Below, piece by piece: positions 12,540 to 24,077 of a DNA stretch of 64,000 bases (position 1 is the stretch's first letter; each line of letters starts with the position of its first letter). A program made the translations under genes and the position numbers. The stretch comes from Perca fluviatilis (taxonomy: Eukaryota; Chordata; Actinopteri; Perciformes; Percidae), in contig NC_053119.1 of assembly GCF_010015445.1 (NCBI RefSeq), positions 6,706,550 through 6,770,549 of the forward strand. Reading direction: 5' to 3'. The notes beneath the pieces are model-generated. The model searched no databases, was not told the origin of the DNA, and saw only the letters and a program-made list of their open reading frames with translations.

Positions 12540-13072
12540 TTTCCAGGATAATTGCCTGGATGTCCCTCACCTTCTGCTCTCTGTGTTGCCGTTGTCTAAC
12601 TCTGTTCGCTTCAGGGGAACAACATCAAACCTCCAGCTAGCAAGCTACATGCTGAAAATGGCAAGTTTTGAAGAACATTTGGATTATGCAACAAGGCAGG
12701 CCTGCTTGGTTCTGTCGGTTATTTATTGTAGTTTTTTTTTTTTTTACAAAGAATATGTTTACGGCATTTCCTCTCTAACTGGGACGTTTTTGGACCGATT
12801 GGTGGGATTGCTGTGGACGAAGTACACAGGGCGATGCACTGGTACACAAATTATGATTAACCATGTATCATGCTAATTTAAATAGCTCACGTTATTGTAG
12901 TGTGTCAACAGTTAATTCATTTAATATCGTATGTGGCGTTTTCCTTTGCGGGGTGCAGCTGTTCCACATAAAACAAGTTCCTTCCCGAGAATATTTTGCA
13001 GAGCCACCGTTGCTGCGTCCGGAGCTTAGCGACGCACAAGATGTATTTTTTTTCTCTCCTATATGGTTTGCC
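12540..13072 (-). mobile_element. Family B element, copy 1, inverted orientation
   Basis: Matches 35180-35780: GCTAGCAAGCTACA, CAAGGCAGGCCTGC, ACAAAGAATATGTTTA, ACCATGTAT..GCTAATTTAAAT and ACAAGTTCCTTCCCGAG in order. It lacks the GTCTGGCAATGCGAGACT terminus, having been cut off where family C begins. Confidence 0.7.
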
Positions 13073-13497
13073 TTACAGAACAATTCCGGCGCAAAATGAA
13101 CCTAGGGGTTAATAACATATGTGTACCAAGTCGAGCGTTCTCTGGGATATGGTTTCATGTTAATCGAATGTGTCTCTAGCTTGAAACAAGCTAGCACAAA
13201 CCGGTGATTAGCTTATAACGCTAGCCTTCGGGGCAGAGGGTAAAGTCAAAAGAAATCTCTATTTCTACACCACTAACAACGCTCAAAATAGCGCCACACT
13301 TCCACGGTAACATAACGAGGGTCCCTACATGTAAACTGACGCATTGAGAACTTTGTAAGTGTACAGACAGTTTAGAAAGATAGTTTAGAAAGACTGTAGC
13401 TTTCATGTATACAAGCAGGCGCCATCTTGGGAAAACAGTCATGACCAGGCGAACGACAAATGCCGTGCAACCAGTAACCAGTAACATAGCTCAAACA
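13073..13497 (+). mobile_element. Family C repeat, copy 1
   Basis: Shares AATTCCGGCGCAAAATGAAC, CTAGGGGTTAATA, GAGGGTCCCTACATGTAAAC and GGGAAAACAGTCATGACCAG with the inverted copy at 21711-22125. Family and ends are unknown. Confidence 0.7.
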
Positions 13498-13504
13498 AGC
13501 CTCG

Positions 13505-14072
13505 AATAAGGCCTTTTTCCGAATATAGCATTTTACGATTAAGACATGTGGGATATGCCGTATTATTTGGGTTTTAGAGACATTCTTTGGACATGTATAC
13601 AGCGCATTCAGAACAGGCGTCTCAGTCGGGGTTTTTACCGCACTTTACGGCCTGTTGCCTGTTTACGGCTTATGGTCAGCTCTGCGTGTTTCTATGGTTG
13701 CTGCCTGTACACAAATCAACCAGCCAACAGTTTGCAAGGCAGCAGACGAGAAAAGAAGGAGAAACACAGCTACTTTTAAACATTATCAAAGGCTTGGATA
13801 TAGACAGGTTTTTGGATATGCGCACAAATCGCTACGCCAACCTTTTAAAGAAGCTGGTTGAAGGAATGAAAGAGGGAGGCTGTGTTCGCACGGTCCAATA
13901 AGCCCACCACTGCTTGTAAACTTCGAAAAAATCCTGTTTTGCATGGCTACATGTAAACGGGAATAGTAGTGGAATATTCACTTACATTAGCCATGTAAAC
14001 AAATTAGTCGAAATATAGTCTTTTCGGAATAAGGGCAAAAAACAGAATATTATGTGCATGTAAACGTAGTCA
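13505..14072 (+). mobile_element. Harbinger-like element remnant
   Basis: The right end TGCATGTAAACGTAGTCA, with CGGAATAAGGGCAAAAAACA just inside, resembles widespread teleost elements whose termini read TGACTACGTTTACATGCA. Left of centre TTCCGAATATAGCA gives an inverted echo. It contains a Myb/SANT-like coding remnant at 13736-13901, which suggests the PIF/Harbinger group. Confidence 0.5.
13736..13901 (+). pseudogene. Myb/SANT-like DNA-binding domain remnant
   Basis: The plus-strand frame reads EGETQLLLNIIKGLDIDRFL and then KKLVEGMKEGGCVRTVQ before a stop. The pattern (acidic start, LLxII, then KKLxExMxExG and RTV) matches the first two helices of Myb/SANT-like domains. In PIF/Harbinger elements a protein of this kind accompanies the transposase. 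The helix that should follow (EQxRxRWKNLK-like) is missing after the stop. It is probably a dead transposon gene, not a host gene. Confidence 0.5.
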
Positions 14073-14718
14073 GTGACATTGTCCTCTTAAAATCTTGTTT
14101 TGTTCCTTAAGGAACTTCTCTTGATTGGGGGGGGCTTGAAAGTTGTACAAACCGATGACGTTGTTCACCTATGTTCACAACATTTCCTGGTCTTAAACTT
14201 ATGAACTCCTTACAGAGCTCCTCTTGTCACGAAGCAGCTGCTATTATCATATTCTGCCTCAAGACGACAACAAATGACACTCGAGATGCAAAAAAACATA
14301 AGAGAAGCTCTCTGAAAACCCTCCGACGAGCCGCGGTATCAGGCGACACAATCCGCCGCAGCTTTTCAAACCAACATCTGCTCGCAAGGTTTTGAAGATT
14401 GAACTTGGACGTATAATTAAAAGCTGTGGAGCTGAATTTAGCTGCGAGCCGGGAGTTCAAACAGGAGTCAGCCCGCTGTCGGCCCAGAGTTCCCGCTGAG
14501 AGAGCAGGAGGATTCCGGTGCTCCTGAAGGGGAAGCTCTCGGCTCGACTGCGCGGGAAGACTGGTTTCTTTTTTAACTCTCAGAAATCAGACATTTAAGT
14601 CCTGCTGCTCTCCTCCTTCACAGGCACCATGGGGGCATCTTCAACTAAACGCAGGAGGACAATCTTTTCTTTATGCATCATTAGTCTTAGCAGCATCACT
14701 GTGGATTAGCGTCATTAG
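14073..14718. other. Unassigned intronic sequence
   Basis: No element ends recognised. It has a poly-G run near 14130 and short open frames without recognisable similarity. Confidence 0.55.
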
Positions 14719-15175
14719 TAGTCTCGCATTGCCAGACCTTCCCCCACAGCGCTGCGGAGGACGGTCTAGCCAGTCCACACAGCATTCCAGGATGGGAGAA
14801 AAACGTGCTCTGGTTTATTGGCATTTCTTTAAACCAATCACAATCGCCTTGGGCGGCGCTATGCGCCGGACGCAATAACGGTGCCTCTGCAAAATAGCCT
14901 CGGGAAGGAACTTGTTTTGGGGGAACGTGTACATTCAAAGGTTGTTTTAGTGATGCAACAGAAAACTCAGATTGGACAGATAGTCTAGCTAGCTGTCTGG
15001 ATTTACCCTGCAGAGATCTGAGGAGCAGTTAATCATAGTCCTCAGAAATCCACCGGAGTTTAGAACGCCAACACAAAGAAAGCGGAAGGTAAAGCACATC
15101 CAGCCGAAATGAGAGACATCTGGCTGATCTTACAGCCGCACCAGAGCAATCCCATTTGCCGGAAATTAAACGTTA
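14719..15175 (+). mobile_element. Family B element, copy 2
   Basis: Begins TAGTCTCGCATTGCCAGACC. Continues CATTTCTTTAAACCAATCAC and CGGGAAGGAACTTGTTTT, as in copies at 16871 and 35180 (inverted). The right end is only approximate. Confidence 0.7.
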
Positions 15176-15670
15176 GTGAGAGTCATTCAAAACATATCAA
15201 AATTGGCCAAAAAATATATTTATACTCGAGAGATCATTGAGGGGCGGCCCTCATTTACAAGGACGTTGAGTTACAAAGACAAAGAAAACAACACAGAAAA
15301 GGAAGCCATCACAAGAAAAATAGAAAGACACTAAAACTTTCTGAATTGTAAAAATTGATTCGATAAACAGATCAGAAAAACCAGGATGCAAAAGAAATAC
15401 AACTATGTTAAGCAATTACAAGTAAAAGTTAGGAGGTCCGAAATCAGTCTTCTAAAATGTCCAAAAGGCACAAGTGAGTTGATTTTTAAAAAAAAGTGCT
15501 GTATTTTCTTCCATGAGTCAGGTGCACTGAAGTTAAAAGCAATTTTTCCAAGTTCAGACATGGAACATGAAGTAAAAGCCAGACATTAGAGTGAGTCTGA
15601 TAAAGTCCCTCTGAATGACAAAGTAATTATGTAAGGTAGTGTGGTTAATATACAAATATACAATGAAGTT
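15176..15670. other. Unassigned intronic sequence
   Basis: A-rich and featureless to my eye, with no gene support. Confidence 0.5.
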
Positions 15671-15733
15671 TCTATCTATCTATGTATGTATGTATGTATG
15701 TATGTATGTATGTATGTATGTATGTATGCATGT
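15671..15733. repeat. (CTAT)n(GTAT)n microsatellite
   Basis: Three CTAT-type units then about fourteen GTAT units. Frames read as poly-(YVCM) and are artefacts. Confidence 0.96.
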
Positions 15734-16057
15734 AATGGCCGGCAGAGTGACTGCAAGGCATTGCAGGAATACTGTAATAACCCAAATAATAATTGTTACG
15801 GAAAACTCAGGAGCAGCTCGACTTCTGGATCCATGGAGAAGGTTCGGGGGACTTAGATGACTTGAAACAGAAGCATTTAATGAACTCTCGATTGAGCAGA
15901 ATGAGAGAAAAAAATCTCGTCCCAAATCTAGTCTCTGTCTCTTTCCATGAGGCATATATCTCCTGCAGAAGCTGAAATGTTTGGGTTATATAACGATGTT
16001 CACAGATGCTCACTCAAATCTTGTTGTTTTTCACCTTCAGTCTGTCTCATGATGACA

Positions 16058-16090
<33 letters not shown>

Positions 16091-16603
16091 TGGTGATTCA
16101 TCAATCCATCACACACTCTCTCCCTCTCTGTGTTAACTTCCGTTTCTTTCCAACAACGTGTTTCCTTCATCAACTCTCTGTACCTCCTGACTCAGAATAG
16201 AAACCTGTGAATTGAGTCTGCACAGCGTGATCCAGTCAGAGACAGACAAAGTGGCGGCAGTTTTCCGAGCTGACAGCGGGTCCCTGAATGTGTCCTGAAG
16301 CCATTTTCCCTCTCCACTGTGGTTCCTGCTGTTCCCCTTGCAAGGTTTGACTTTTACAAAGTAAAAAGGTGAAAACTACAATTCCCTGAGACAGAAGGAG
16401 AGAATTAACTTCTCAAATCCAAACTCTGATGCTCTGAACGTTTTGAGCTTGAAGTTCTAAACTGAGTTAGAGATTTCGGAAGTCGACAGACTCCGCAGAT
16501 GATCTCCTCCAATTTAAGGCTGAAGCGCACTTTTCCAGGCTGATTGTGAGCAAACGTGTGCAGGAGATTTTCAAGTTGCTGTTGCTTTTATACTTGAATA
16601 GTT
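15734..16603. other. Unassigned sequence with an (AAT)n tract
   Basis: Holds an (AAT)10-type repeat at 16059-16089. Otherwise nothing is assigned. Confidence 0.55.
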
Positions 16604-16866
16604 GGTTACACGTTACTTGAAGGTATCCACATAAGAGTGACATGACACTGTCATGAACGTGTAATAAACATTATAAACAAGTCCTAAACGTTTATGACAT
16701 AACGCTTCTTTTAGGAAGTGTTGTTCGTTTTTTGTCATGACAAGTTATGGTTATGGTTATGGTTATGGTTAGGGTTAGGGTTAATGTGTCATAATTATGA
16801 CAGTGTCATGTGTTCATTTCAGTGTCATGTCACTCTTATGTAAATACCTTCAAGTAAATTGTTACC
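16604..16866. mobile_element. Family J MITE, copy 1, with telomere-like core
   Basis: The left end GGTTACACGTTACTTGAAGG and the right end CCTTCAAGTAAATTGTTACC are inverted copies. Flanking octamers GAATAGTT and GAATAGTC differ at one base. The core has GGTTAT and GGTTAG hexamers at about 16747-16783. Related copies lie at 40703 and 61854. Confidence 0.82.
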
Positions 16867-16870
16867 GAAT

Positions 16871-17410
16871 AGTCTCGCATTGCCAGACCTATTCCACAGT
16901 GCTGTGAAGTAAGGTCTGGCTACACCACACAGATACGTTCTGGGATAGGAGAACATTTTTTTAGCATTTCTTTAAACCAATCACAATCCTCTTGGGCGGC
17001 GCTAAGCTCCAGGCACAACAGCAGTGGATCTGTAAAATAGTCTCGGGAAGGAACTTGTTTTGGTGGACCATTTGCACCCCGCAAAAAATGAAAAAACGCA
17101 ACATACAATATTAAAATGAAGTTAACTGTTGACACAATACAGTAATGTGAGCTATTTAAATTAGCTGATACATGGTTAAACCTCATTAGCCGTGTGTATT
17201 TTGTCAATAACATATCCCCGCCAATCGGTCCCAAAACGTCCCACTTAGAGAGGAAATGCCGTAAACATATTCTTTGTAAATCTTTACGATCCTTCCCCTA
17301 AAGAACCAAGCAGGCCTGCCTTGTTGCATGATAAAACTTTTCTTCAAAATCTGCCTTTTTAGGGTGGAGCTTGCTAGCTCGAAGTTTCCCGAAGAGAACA
17401 GAGTTACAGT
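16871..17410 (+). mobile_element. Family B element, copy 3
   Basis: Starts AGTCTCGCATTGCCAGACCT directly after family J copy 1. The terminus forms a hairpin: GCCAGACCT at 16882-16890 pairs with AGGTCTGGC at 16912-16920. Internal matches include ACAAAGAATATGTTTA (inverted) and GCAGGCCTGCC. Right end approximate. Confidence 0.7.
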
Positions 17411-17623
17411 GAAAACACACCGGGCGCGTAAGCATAGCCGCGTAGTTCAGCTATTTTCATTTCGGCACCCATGTTATTCAATCTGTCCGTTCGCAAGGGG
17501 CGCAACCGTTTCGGCGTCACCTCTATTTCTTGCGCGAGACGTGAGCAAATGTGTCAAGCCAGGCAGGTAATCACAAACAGGAAGACCATTGTGCAGCCGG
17601 ATACTTTACAAAAATAAAACACA

Positions 17624-18492
17624 CACTCACCTAAAGGATTAATAGGAACACCATACTAATACCATGTTTGACCCTATCCTATAAATATGGGCTGACATTT
17701 CTAAAGAATATTTCCAGCACCTTGTTGAATCAATGACACAAAGAATGAAGGCAGTTCTGAAGGCAAAAGGGATCCTCCACACCATTACACCCCCACCACC
17801 AGCAGCCTGGCCAGTGGTAACAAGGCATGACGGATCCATGTTCTCATTCTGTTTACGCCAAATTCTGACTCTACCATCTGAATGTCCCAACAGAAATCAA
17901 GACTCATCAGACCAGACAACATTTTTCCAGTCTTCAAGTGTTTTTTGGAGAGCTCGTGCAAATTGTAGCCTCATTTTCCTATTTTTAGTGGAGATGAGTG
18001 GTACCCGGTGGGGTCTTCTGGTGGTGCAGCCCATCCTCCTCAAGGTTGTGCGTGTTGTGGCTTCACAAATGCTTTGCTGCATACCTCGGTTGTAACGAGT
18101 GGTTATTTGAGTCAAAGTTGATCTTCTATCAGCTGGAATCAGTCGGCCCATTCTCCTCTGACCTCTAGCACCAACAAGGCATTTTCGCCCCCCCAGGACT
18201 GCACCATACTGGATGTTTTTCCTTTTTCAGACCATTCTTTGTAAATCCTAGAAAAGGTAACTGTAACTAAGCAGATTGTGAAATACTCAGACCAGCCCGT
18301 CTGGCACCAACAACCATGCCACGCTCAAAGTTGCTTAGATCACCTTTCATTCCCATTCTGACATTCAGTTTGGAGTTCAGGAGATTGTCTAGACCTGGAC
18401 CACATTGAAGCAGCTGCCATGTGATTGGTTGATTAGATAATTGCATTAACGAGAAATGTAACAGGCGTTCCTAATAATACTTTAGGTGAGTG
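17624..18492 (-). mobile_element. Tc1-like transposon, internally deleted
   Basis: The ends are inverted copies: CACTCACCTAAAGGATTAAT on the left and ATACTTTAGGTGAGTG on the right. The right end is followed by TA; the left TA appears mutated to CA. At 869 bp it is about half the usual Tc1 length. Transposase coding is on the minus strand and broken. Confidence 0.85.
17639..18151 (-). pseudogene. Tc1-like transposase remnant
   Basis: The minus strand encodes RYNRGMQQSICEATTRTTLR, then a Trp-rich segment ending NVVWSDES, a typical Tc1 region at the first catalytic Asp (WSDES). An in-frame TGA follows immediately where related elements have CGA (Arg). The frame then resumes with LLGHSDGRVRIWR and GGGGVMVW, also typical. 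After MVW the sequence jumps to 3' terminal DNA, so the second Asp and the final acidic residue are absent. It cannot make active transposase. Confidence 0.85.
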
Positions 18493-19459
18493 TAGGTTCA
18501 TGGTGGTTTTGGCTGTCTTGATTTCTTACAGCACATAAGAGAAATGGGTTTAACCAGCTTTACTCATGAGGGTCACACCTGTGGCCCTGCTTGGCCCCAT
18601 AAACTGTAAATGGAAACAGAAAATGTGAGGCCCGAGGACGAGTGCTCACACGGGCTGGAAAATGTTTCTGGTGATGGAGCGTTGTAATGTCATCTTTCTC
18701 CGTTCCCTGTCCGTATTCACTGTAATAAAACCCAGAATAAACCTTGAAAACCAGGTGAAAGTATGGATATCAGCGTGACCCAGCTCAACGCGCGGGAGGT
18801 CGAGGATTTCTGGAGTTCAGGCCTTAGAGGAAAAACCCTGCAGCAGCTGATAGCAGAGAGAGAGTTCAAAGACTTCAAAGGCAAACAGACAAGAAAAGAA
18901 AATTTAATCTACGGTTAATAGGATTATAAAGCTGAGGAAATGATTATTTAAAGACATTTTCATATTTCCTACATAATCTTAGTGAAGTGTGATCGGGGAA
19001 AGCTCAGACGAGGAACTTCCAGGGGGGGTGGGGGAGTACTATTTTTGCAGCGATACTATGTAAATGCTCCTTTAATCTGTGACAGCTTCTGTCTGCCAAT
19101 CAAGTCACTGACTCCGCTGACTGGGGGAACTCTGCTGTGAGCGGCCAGCTGGCCCGGCACAGAGCGGCACGGCTCGGCCTGGTGGAAACAGCCACTTACA
19201 AGCCGACCCACCCGGGCTCATCGCAGAAACACAACGGGAGGAACAAACAAGGTCTTTTTCAGCCCCTGCTGAGTTTTAGGTCCAGGTGTGTAGCAACGCA
19301 ATATGTGATAGCAACGCATGATGTAAAAAAAAAAGTCAAAATGTAATAAAATGTCACTTCATTATGTAATAACACCCGCGTTATGTAATCTGCCGTATTT
19401 TGTAATAAAACCCCTCAACGCAATGTGTAATAACTGTCTCCGCATTTTGTAATTAATTA
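18493..19459. other. Unassigned intronic sequence
   Basis: No gene seen. Repeated GTAATAAAA and TATGTAAT words near 19340-19460 give a degenerate pattern of about 25 bp. Confidence 0.5.
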
Positions 19460-19610
19460 TTACATAATGCTCTATGTCCTCCTTTCCTTCTCTACCTCCT
19501 CTTCTTTCCTACTGTACCTTCTCTTTCCTTCCTATACCTCGTCTTTTCCTCCCCCACATTCCCCCTTTCCTTCTCTCCCTCTCCTTGTCCTCCTCTATGT
19601 CCTCCTCTAC
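19460..19610. repeat. Polypyrimidine tract
   Basis: Nearly pure C/T on the plus strand, built of degenerate CTCCT/TTCCT words. Open frames across it are compositional. Confidence 0.85.
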
Positions 19611-19984
19611 ACACAGATCCTGTTGTGGTCGAGTGTAAAAACCCTTAAGTAGAGGTGAAGCAACCTCCCAGCATCCCACAGGACCAGCTGGTGACATCAC
19701 AGATGGTCACATGCCTCGTAGCGTCGCCCCCCTGCAGGTAAACACACACCTGGCCCCCCCCTCGAGAGGAAGAAATCACAGAGTGTTCATCCATCTGTGC
19801 TCGAGATGCACGCTGAGGGGGAGATCTGCAGCTGTTGTCATGGAAACGGGCTTCACGACGGTGGCTCCGATCCCGTGCTGTGTTGCGGCTCCTCGGCAGG
19901 GCCTCAGGTGACATCGGCAACATCTGTTGACGTTTCAGCAGCTGGATGACATCATTGGAGGACGCAGACATTTACCTCACAGAT
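19611..19984. other. Spacer between two polypyrimidine tracts
   Basis: Mixed-composition sequence, relatively GC-rich, without a recognisable gene. Confidence 0.5.
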
Positions 19985-20270
19985 GTTCTTTCACTCGATA
20001 TCGGCTCCTTTTCTTCCTCCTCCTCCTCCGCTTTTTCTCCTCCTACTCTCCCCTTCCTTTCATCATCTGTGTCCTCCTTTCCTTTACCACCTCCTCCTTC
20101 CCTCCTCCACCTCCTCCTTTACGTCTCTACCTACTCCTTCCCTCTGTACTTCTCTACCTCCTCCTTTCCTTCTCCACCTCCTAATTTCCTCCTCTGCCTC
20201 CTCCTTTCCTTTTCTATCTCCTCTTTTCCTCCTGTATACATGTTTATCCTCCTTTTAGTCTTTACATTCT
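19985..20270. repeat. Polypyrimidine tract with ~18-bp degenerate unit
   Basis: Repeating CCTCCTCC and CTTTCCTTCTC words resembling the tract at 19460. The Ser/Pro/Leu-rich frames are artefacts. Confidence 0.85.
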
Positions 20271-21013
20271 TCTTCCTACGTTACCCACAAGGCAACTCCA
20301 CGGTCGACAGTTCAGTTGCAGATTTGGGTGTTTTCAATGCTAGTCAGCGGCTAATGTAGCCTGCAGCAGAGATGAGTGGCGGGCTAACAGAGGTCTTCTA
20401 ATCTTTCTAACACCACACCTCCAGATTTATTCCTTTTTTAAATTTGTAGTCTTGAGCCGACGCTGACTCAAGTGACATCACTTGAGGACATTTATCAGGC
20501 GTCACACAGACACTTAAGGCTTTATAAATTTAGATTACGTATGCAGTAGCACTCCCCAACACCTGTAAACACTCGTCGTAAAATCAATAAAAGAGTTCCC
20601 TTTTAAAAAACATTAAAAATAAAAAACAGAGCAGCCTGTAACGGTTAAACAGCTGTGGTAATAAACCGTTATGAAGCTAATTATTGCCGTGAGACAATGA
20701 GGCTTTTCACACCAGGAGCTTAAATAGACATTTAATATTTATTTTTTCAAAGTCGGCCTGATGAGTCATCATCTGTTGGGTTAGAAGATAATTCAAGAAA
20801 GACAACTGCATATTAAAAGGACGTGCTTCCCCACAATCTACTCATTAAAAGCTAATCAGCTATCAGCTCTAATCAATACATCCTCTGATCACGTTGAACA
20901 TTTCATCCGTGAACTGTTCAGCCGGCAACAGCCAGGAGGCTTCATGCCATCAGACCTCATTCCTGTTGATAGAAATGCATATGCAGGCTGCAAATTAAGC
21001 CACGTGTAGCAGA
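20271..21013. other. Unassigned intronic sequence
   Basis: No gene or repeat end recognised. Confidence 0.55.
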
Positions 21014-21038
21014 GTGTGTGTGTGTGTGTGTGTGTGTG

Positions 21039-21088
<50 letters not shown>
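21014..21088. repeat. (GT)n microsatellite
   Basis: About 37 GT units with one interruption. Its flanks GTGTAGCAGAG and CAGCAGCAGAGATGAAAGC also surround the array at 24080. Confidence 0.97.
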
Positions 21089-21089
<1 letters not shown>

Positions 21090-21710
21090 AGCAGCAGAGA
21101 TGAAAGCTCATTGATGCCCACAGAGGAGCCACAGCTGCTCTCTGAACAGCATCTCGTTATTAATCTGAAGCTTTTTAAAAAACATCGACCGCATCCGTTC
21201 TTCATGATTACCGCTGCTGCCGTTTACACACAGATTACAGCCCTGTCGCAGGTAAATACGTAGGATGTTACAGCGGCAAGGCTCACTCATAACCACGGTT
21301 ACGGTGGCAGAGAGAACCAGAACAAGTGGCAGGCGGATTAAAAATGTAATTGTATTATATCTTTTTCATTAGATTTCATGTTCAAAAACACCAAACTTTT
21401 CTATTATCTTATTACAGTGTTGTAAAGTTGTCCTGCGTACTGCACTACATGTTTGTTTCTATTTTATTTTTATTTTTATCTTACAGGAAAACAGCCTCAC
21501 TGTGTAGTCTGAATGTTGCATCATTCATTATTTGGGTTTTGCACCAGGGGGACTTGTTCTTTGTGCTGTGCTGCACGGTATACAGACAGATGACACTAAA
21601 GTCTTTCTTATGGTTTTTATTCGTGGCGGAGTCCGCCTTTCCCACGCTGGATTTAAATTGCCTTCGCAGGAAAAGATGCAACATCTAATCCATGTGTTGC
21701 TGGTTTTTTT
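21089..21710. other. Unassigned intronic sequence
   Basis: No reliable gene. Positions 21530-21710 read smoothly into family C and may be part of a larger repeat. Confidence 0.5.
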
Positions 21711-22125
21711 TCGTGGGAAAACAGTCATGACCAGTCGAACCACGAACGCCGAGCAACCAGTAACATAGCTCAAGCACGGCGTTCGTCGTTCGACTGGTCG
21801 TGACTGTTTTCCCTAGATGGCGCCCGCCTTTATCTTTTTAATAAACTGTCTGTCCACTTACAAAGTTCTCAATGCTTCGGTTTACATGTAGGGACCCTCA
21901 TTATGCTACCGTGGAAGTGTGGAGCTATTTTGAGCCTTGTTAGTGGTGTAGAAATAGAGATTTCTTTTTACTTTTCCTTGTGCCCTGACGACTAGCTACG
22001 AAAGCTATTATAAGCTAATAAGCGGTTTGCGCTAAAACTGGTCACATTCGATTAGCATGTAAACATATCCCAGAGAACGTATTAACCCCTAGGTTCATTT
22101 TGCGCCGGAATTGTCCTTTAAGTTG
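21711..22125 (-). mobile_element. Family C repeat, copy 2, inverted
   Basis: The reverse complement of the 13073-13497 copy, ending GTTCATTTTGCGCCGGAATT. It carries an extra inverted duplication of its end (21715-21813) absent from copy 1. Confidence 0.7.
21715..21813. repeat. Hairpin with 37-bp arms
   Basis: The left arm 21715-21751 and right arm 21777-21813 are inverted copies with two mismatches and a 25-nt spacer. The arms start GGGAAAACAGTCATGACC. Confidence 0.9.
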
Positions 22126-22275
22126 CCTCTAATGCTAACCAAACATTTCTTCAAATTAAAAGTGTTGCAACTGGCGAAACACGGGGTGACTTTTATTGTG
22201 AAACAGACACAGGAAGTGTGATGTGTTTGTCGCTGTGGTTTAGTCCACATCGCTATTGTGCATCTGGACGCAAAA

Positions 22276-22490
22276 TTACGAATCCCACTATGGCCACGCC
22301 AAGACCCGCCCTACGAAGCAGCTCGATTGGTCGGGGTAAGGCATTTCACCTCGAGTGGTTAAGGTTAGGATAGCCGATTGGTCAGGGGATAGGACCTGAA
22401 CAAATGGGGTTACCTTGCGTAAGCATGGACGCCTGGCCAATAAACGCTATTGAAGGGCGGGTCTTGGCGTGGCCATAGTGGGATTCGTAA
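22276..22490. mobile_element. Short MITE with perfect 37-bp terminal inverted repeats
   Basis: TTACGAATCCCACTATGGCC at 22276 and its exact inverse near 22490 extend to 37 identical bases on each side. The 141-bp interior has no coding capacity. No clear target duplication was found. Confidence 0.85.
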
Positions 22491-22929
22491 CATCGCCATC
22501 TGGAATGCATCTACAGACAAGATAACGGCCATTTTTGGTGTTTTTAACCCAAACCACAATCCTTTTTTTATAATATTAACTAGTCGTTGGCACAGGACAG
22601 TCACCTTCTGTCAGCTAAACTTAACGGCAACGGCCTCTGAAACAACCTCACGGTGCTCATGTTCACCTTTTGTCGGCTAAATGTGACCGTCATATGACCG
22701 GTCATCGTGCAACCGGCCGGCAGTCGCCAACATTTCGAAGGATATCATATGTATTGGGAAAAACGTTTCATACCAAGATATCATACTAACCCGCTCATGA
22801 GAATGCATTGTAGTATTATACTACACTTGCTGTTGTTGCAAGCTCAAATCCTGGTGGAAGTGTCTGGCTTTACATTCCTCTTTTTTATGGCAAATTGTAC
22901 TACAGTAGTTGCTGTAGCTACAGTAGACC
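22491..22929. other. Unassigned intronic sequence
   Basis: No gene or repeat end recognised. Confidence 0.5.
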
Positions 22930-23384
22930 AACCCGCTTTCACTCCCAACTCGTAAAATACGAACACTTGGTCAGTGGCTCTCACTCACGCCCTTTAGCGT
23001 CTGTATGGAACGCACCGGGCATAGCAGCAGCTCGCGCTGTAAGATGACTTTTTAAGACGGTACCAAGTAGTATGAAAGACCGAAAATCAGAGTAAGGAGG
23101 TTGGTTGATGGGTCAAACAACACAGGACTTTCACCCAGGAGACCGAAGTTCGTGTCACTGAAACGTACATTTTGTAACCCCACCCACCATCGTTTCCTAA
23201 ACCTAACCGTCCCGTTTTTGTGCCGCATGTCAGTTAAACGCAAGTCACGCCAAGGGGCCAGACGCGAGTCCCGAGAGCGTCCAAAACTGTCGCCAAGAGT
23301 CCACGATGATGCATAAGGAGACTTTTTTTTGCGTCAACAACAAACGGCACCTGCTTTTTGACGCCATGGGAGTGAGAATGTGTT
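22930..23384. mobile_element. Family A MITE, full-length copy in inverted orientation
   Basis: The left end AACCCGCTTTCACTCCCAAC and right end TGGGAGTGAGAATGTGTT are the inverse of copy 1. Both ends are preserved, giving about 455 bp. Confidence 0.8.
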
Positions 23385-24077
23385 GAGTAGACACATCCAC
23401 ATCAACTGCTACAGGGATAGAAACAGCCCTAAAAACAGAAAACTGCTGGAAAAGTAGACCAAGCAATAGCCACACTCGCAGCAATTTAAGCACATCTGTA
23501 GCCACAGCCACCACTGACGCATTTGTCTGTTGACATACAGTATCCCAATGCAGTATTTTTTTTCCCAGCTTCAATTCTCCGTCACTGATCAGATCACTGG
23601 ATATTATGTAAGAAATAGAAGTAGTTTGATAGAAACAGAAATAATCGAGGTGGAGCACTCCTCGGCTTTTAAAGTTGGATTGCTTTTCTCTTGATCATCA
23701 CCTAATGCGGTCAGTGGTCAAAAAGAAAACCGAATCTGAATTCAACACACACATATCGCTGATCTCCAACATACATGTTACCGCTGATGAGTCTCACACG
23801 CACCCTTAACAAATCTCATTATCATCATCAGAGCTCGTCTTGGTGTGATACCATTTTAATCAGCGAAAGCAGAGAGTCTGATCACCTCGCAGTGACCTGC
23901 CGAGGAGAAAACAGCGTCGACTTCTGCTGTAATTACATCAAGAGTCAATTACACGACCTCTCTTCCTGTTCGCTCGCCAAACACACGGCGAGTCTTATCA
24001 ACCAACAGCTTCGAAAACCACAGTGGCTGTTCATCCTGCCTGTCCTCCATCGCTCTGGGGACATGTGTAGCAGAGAG

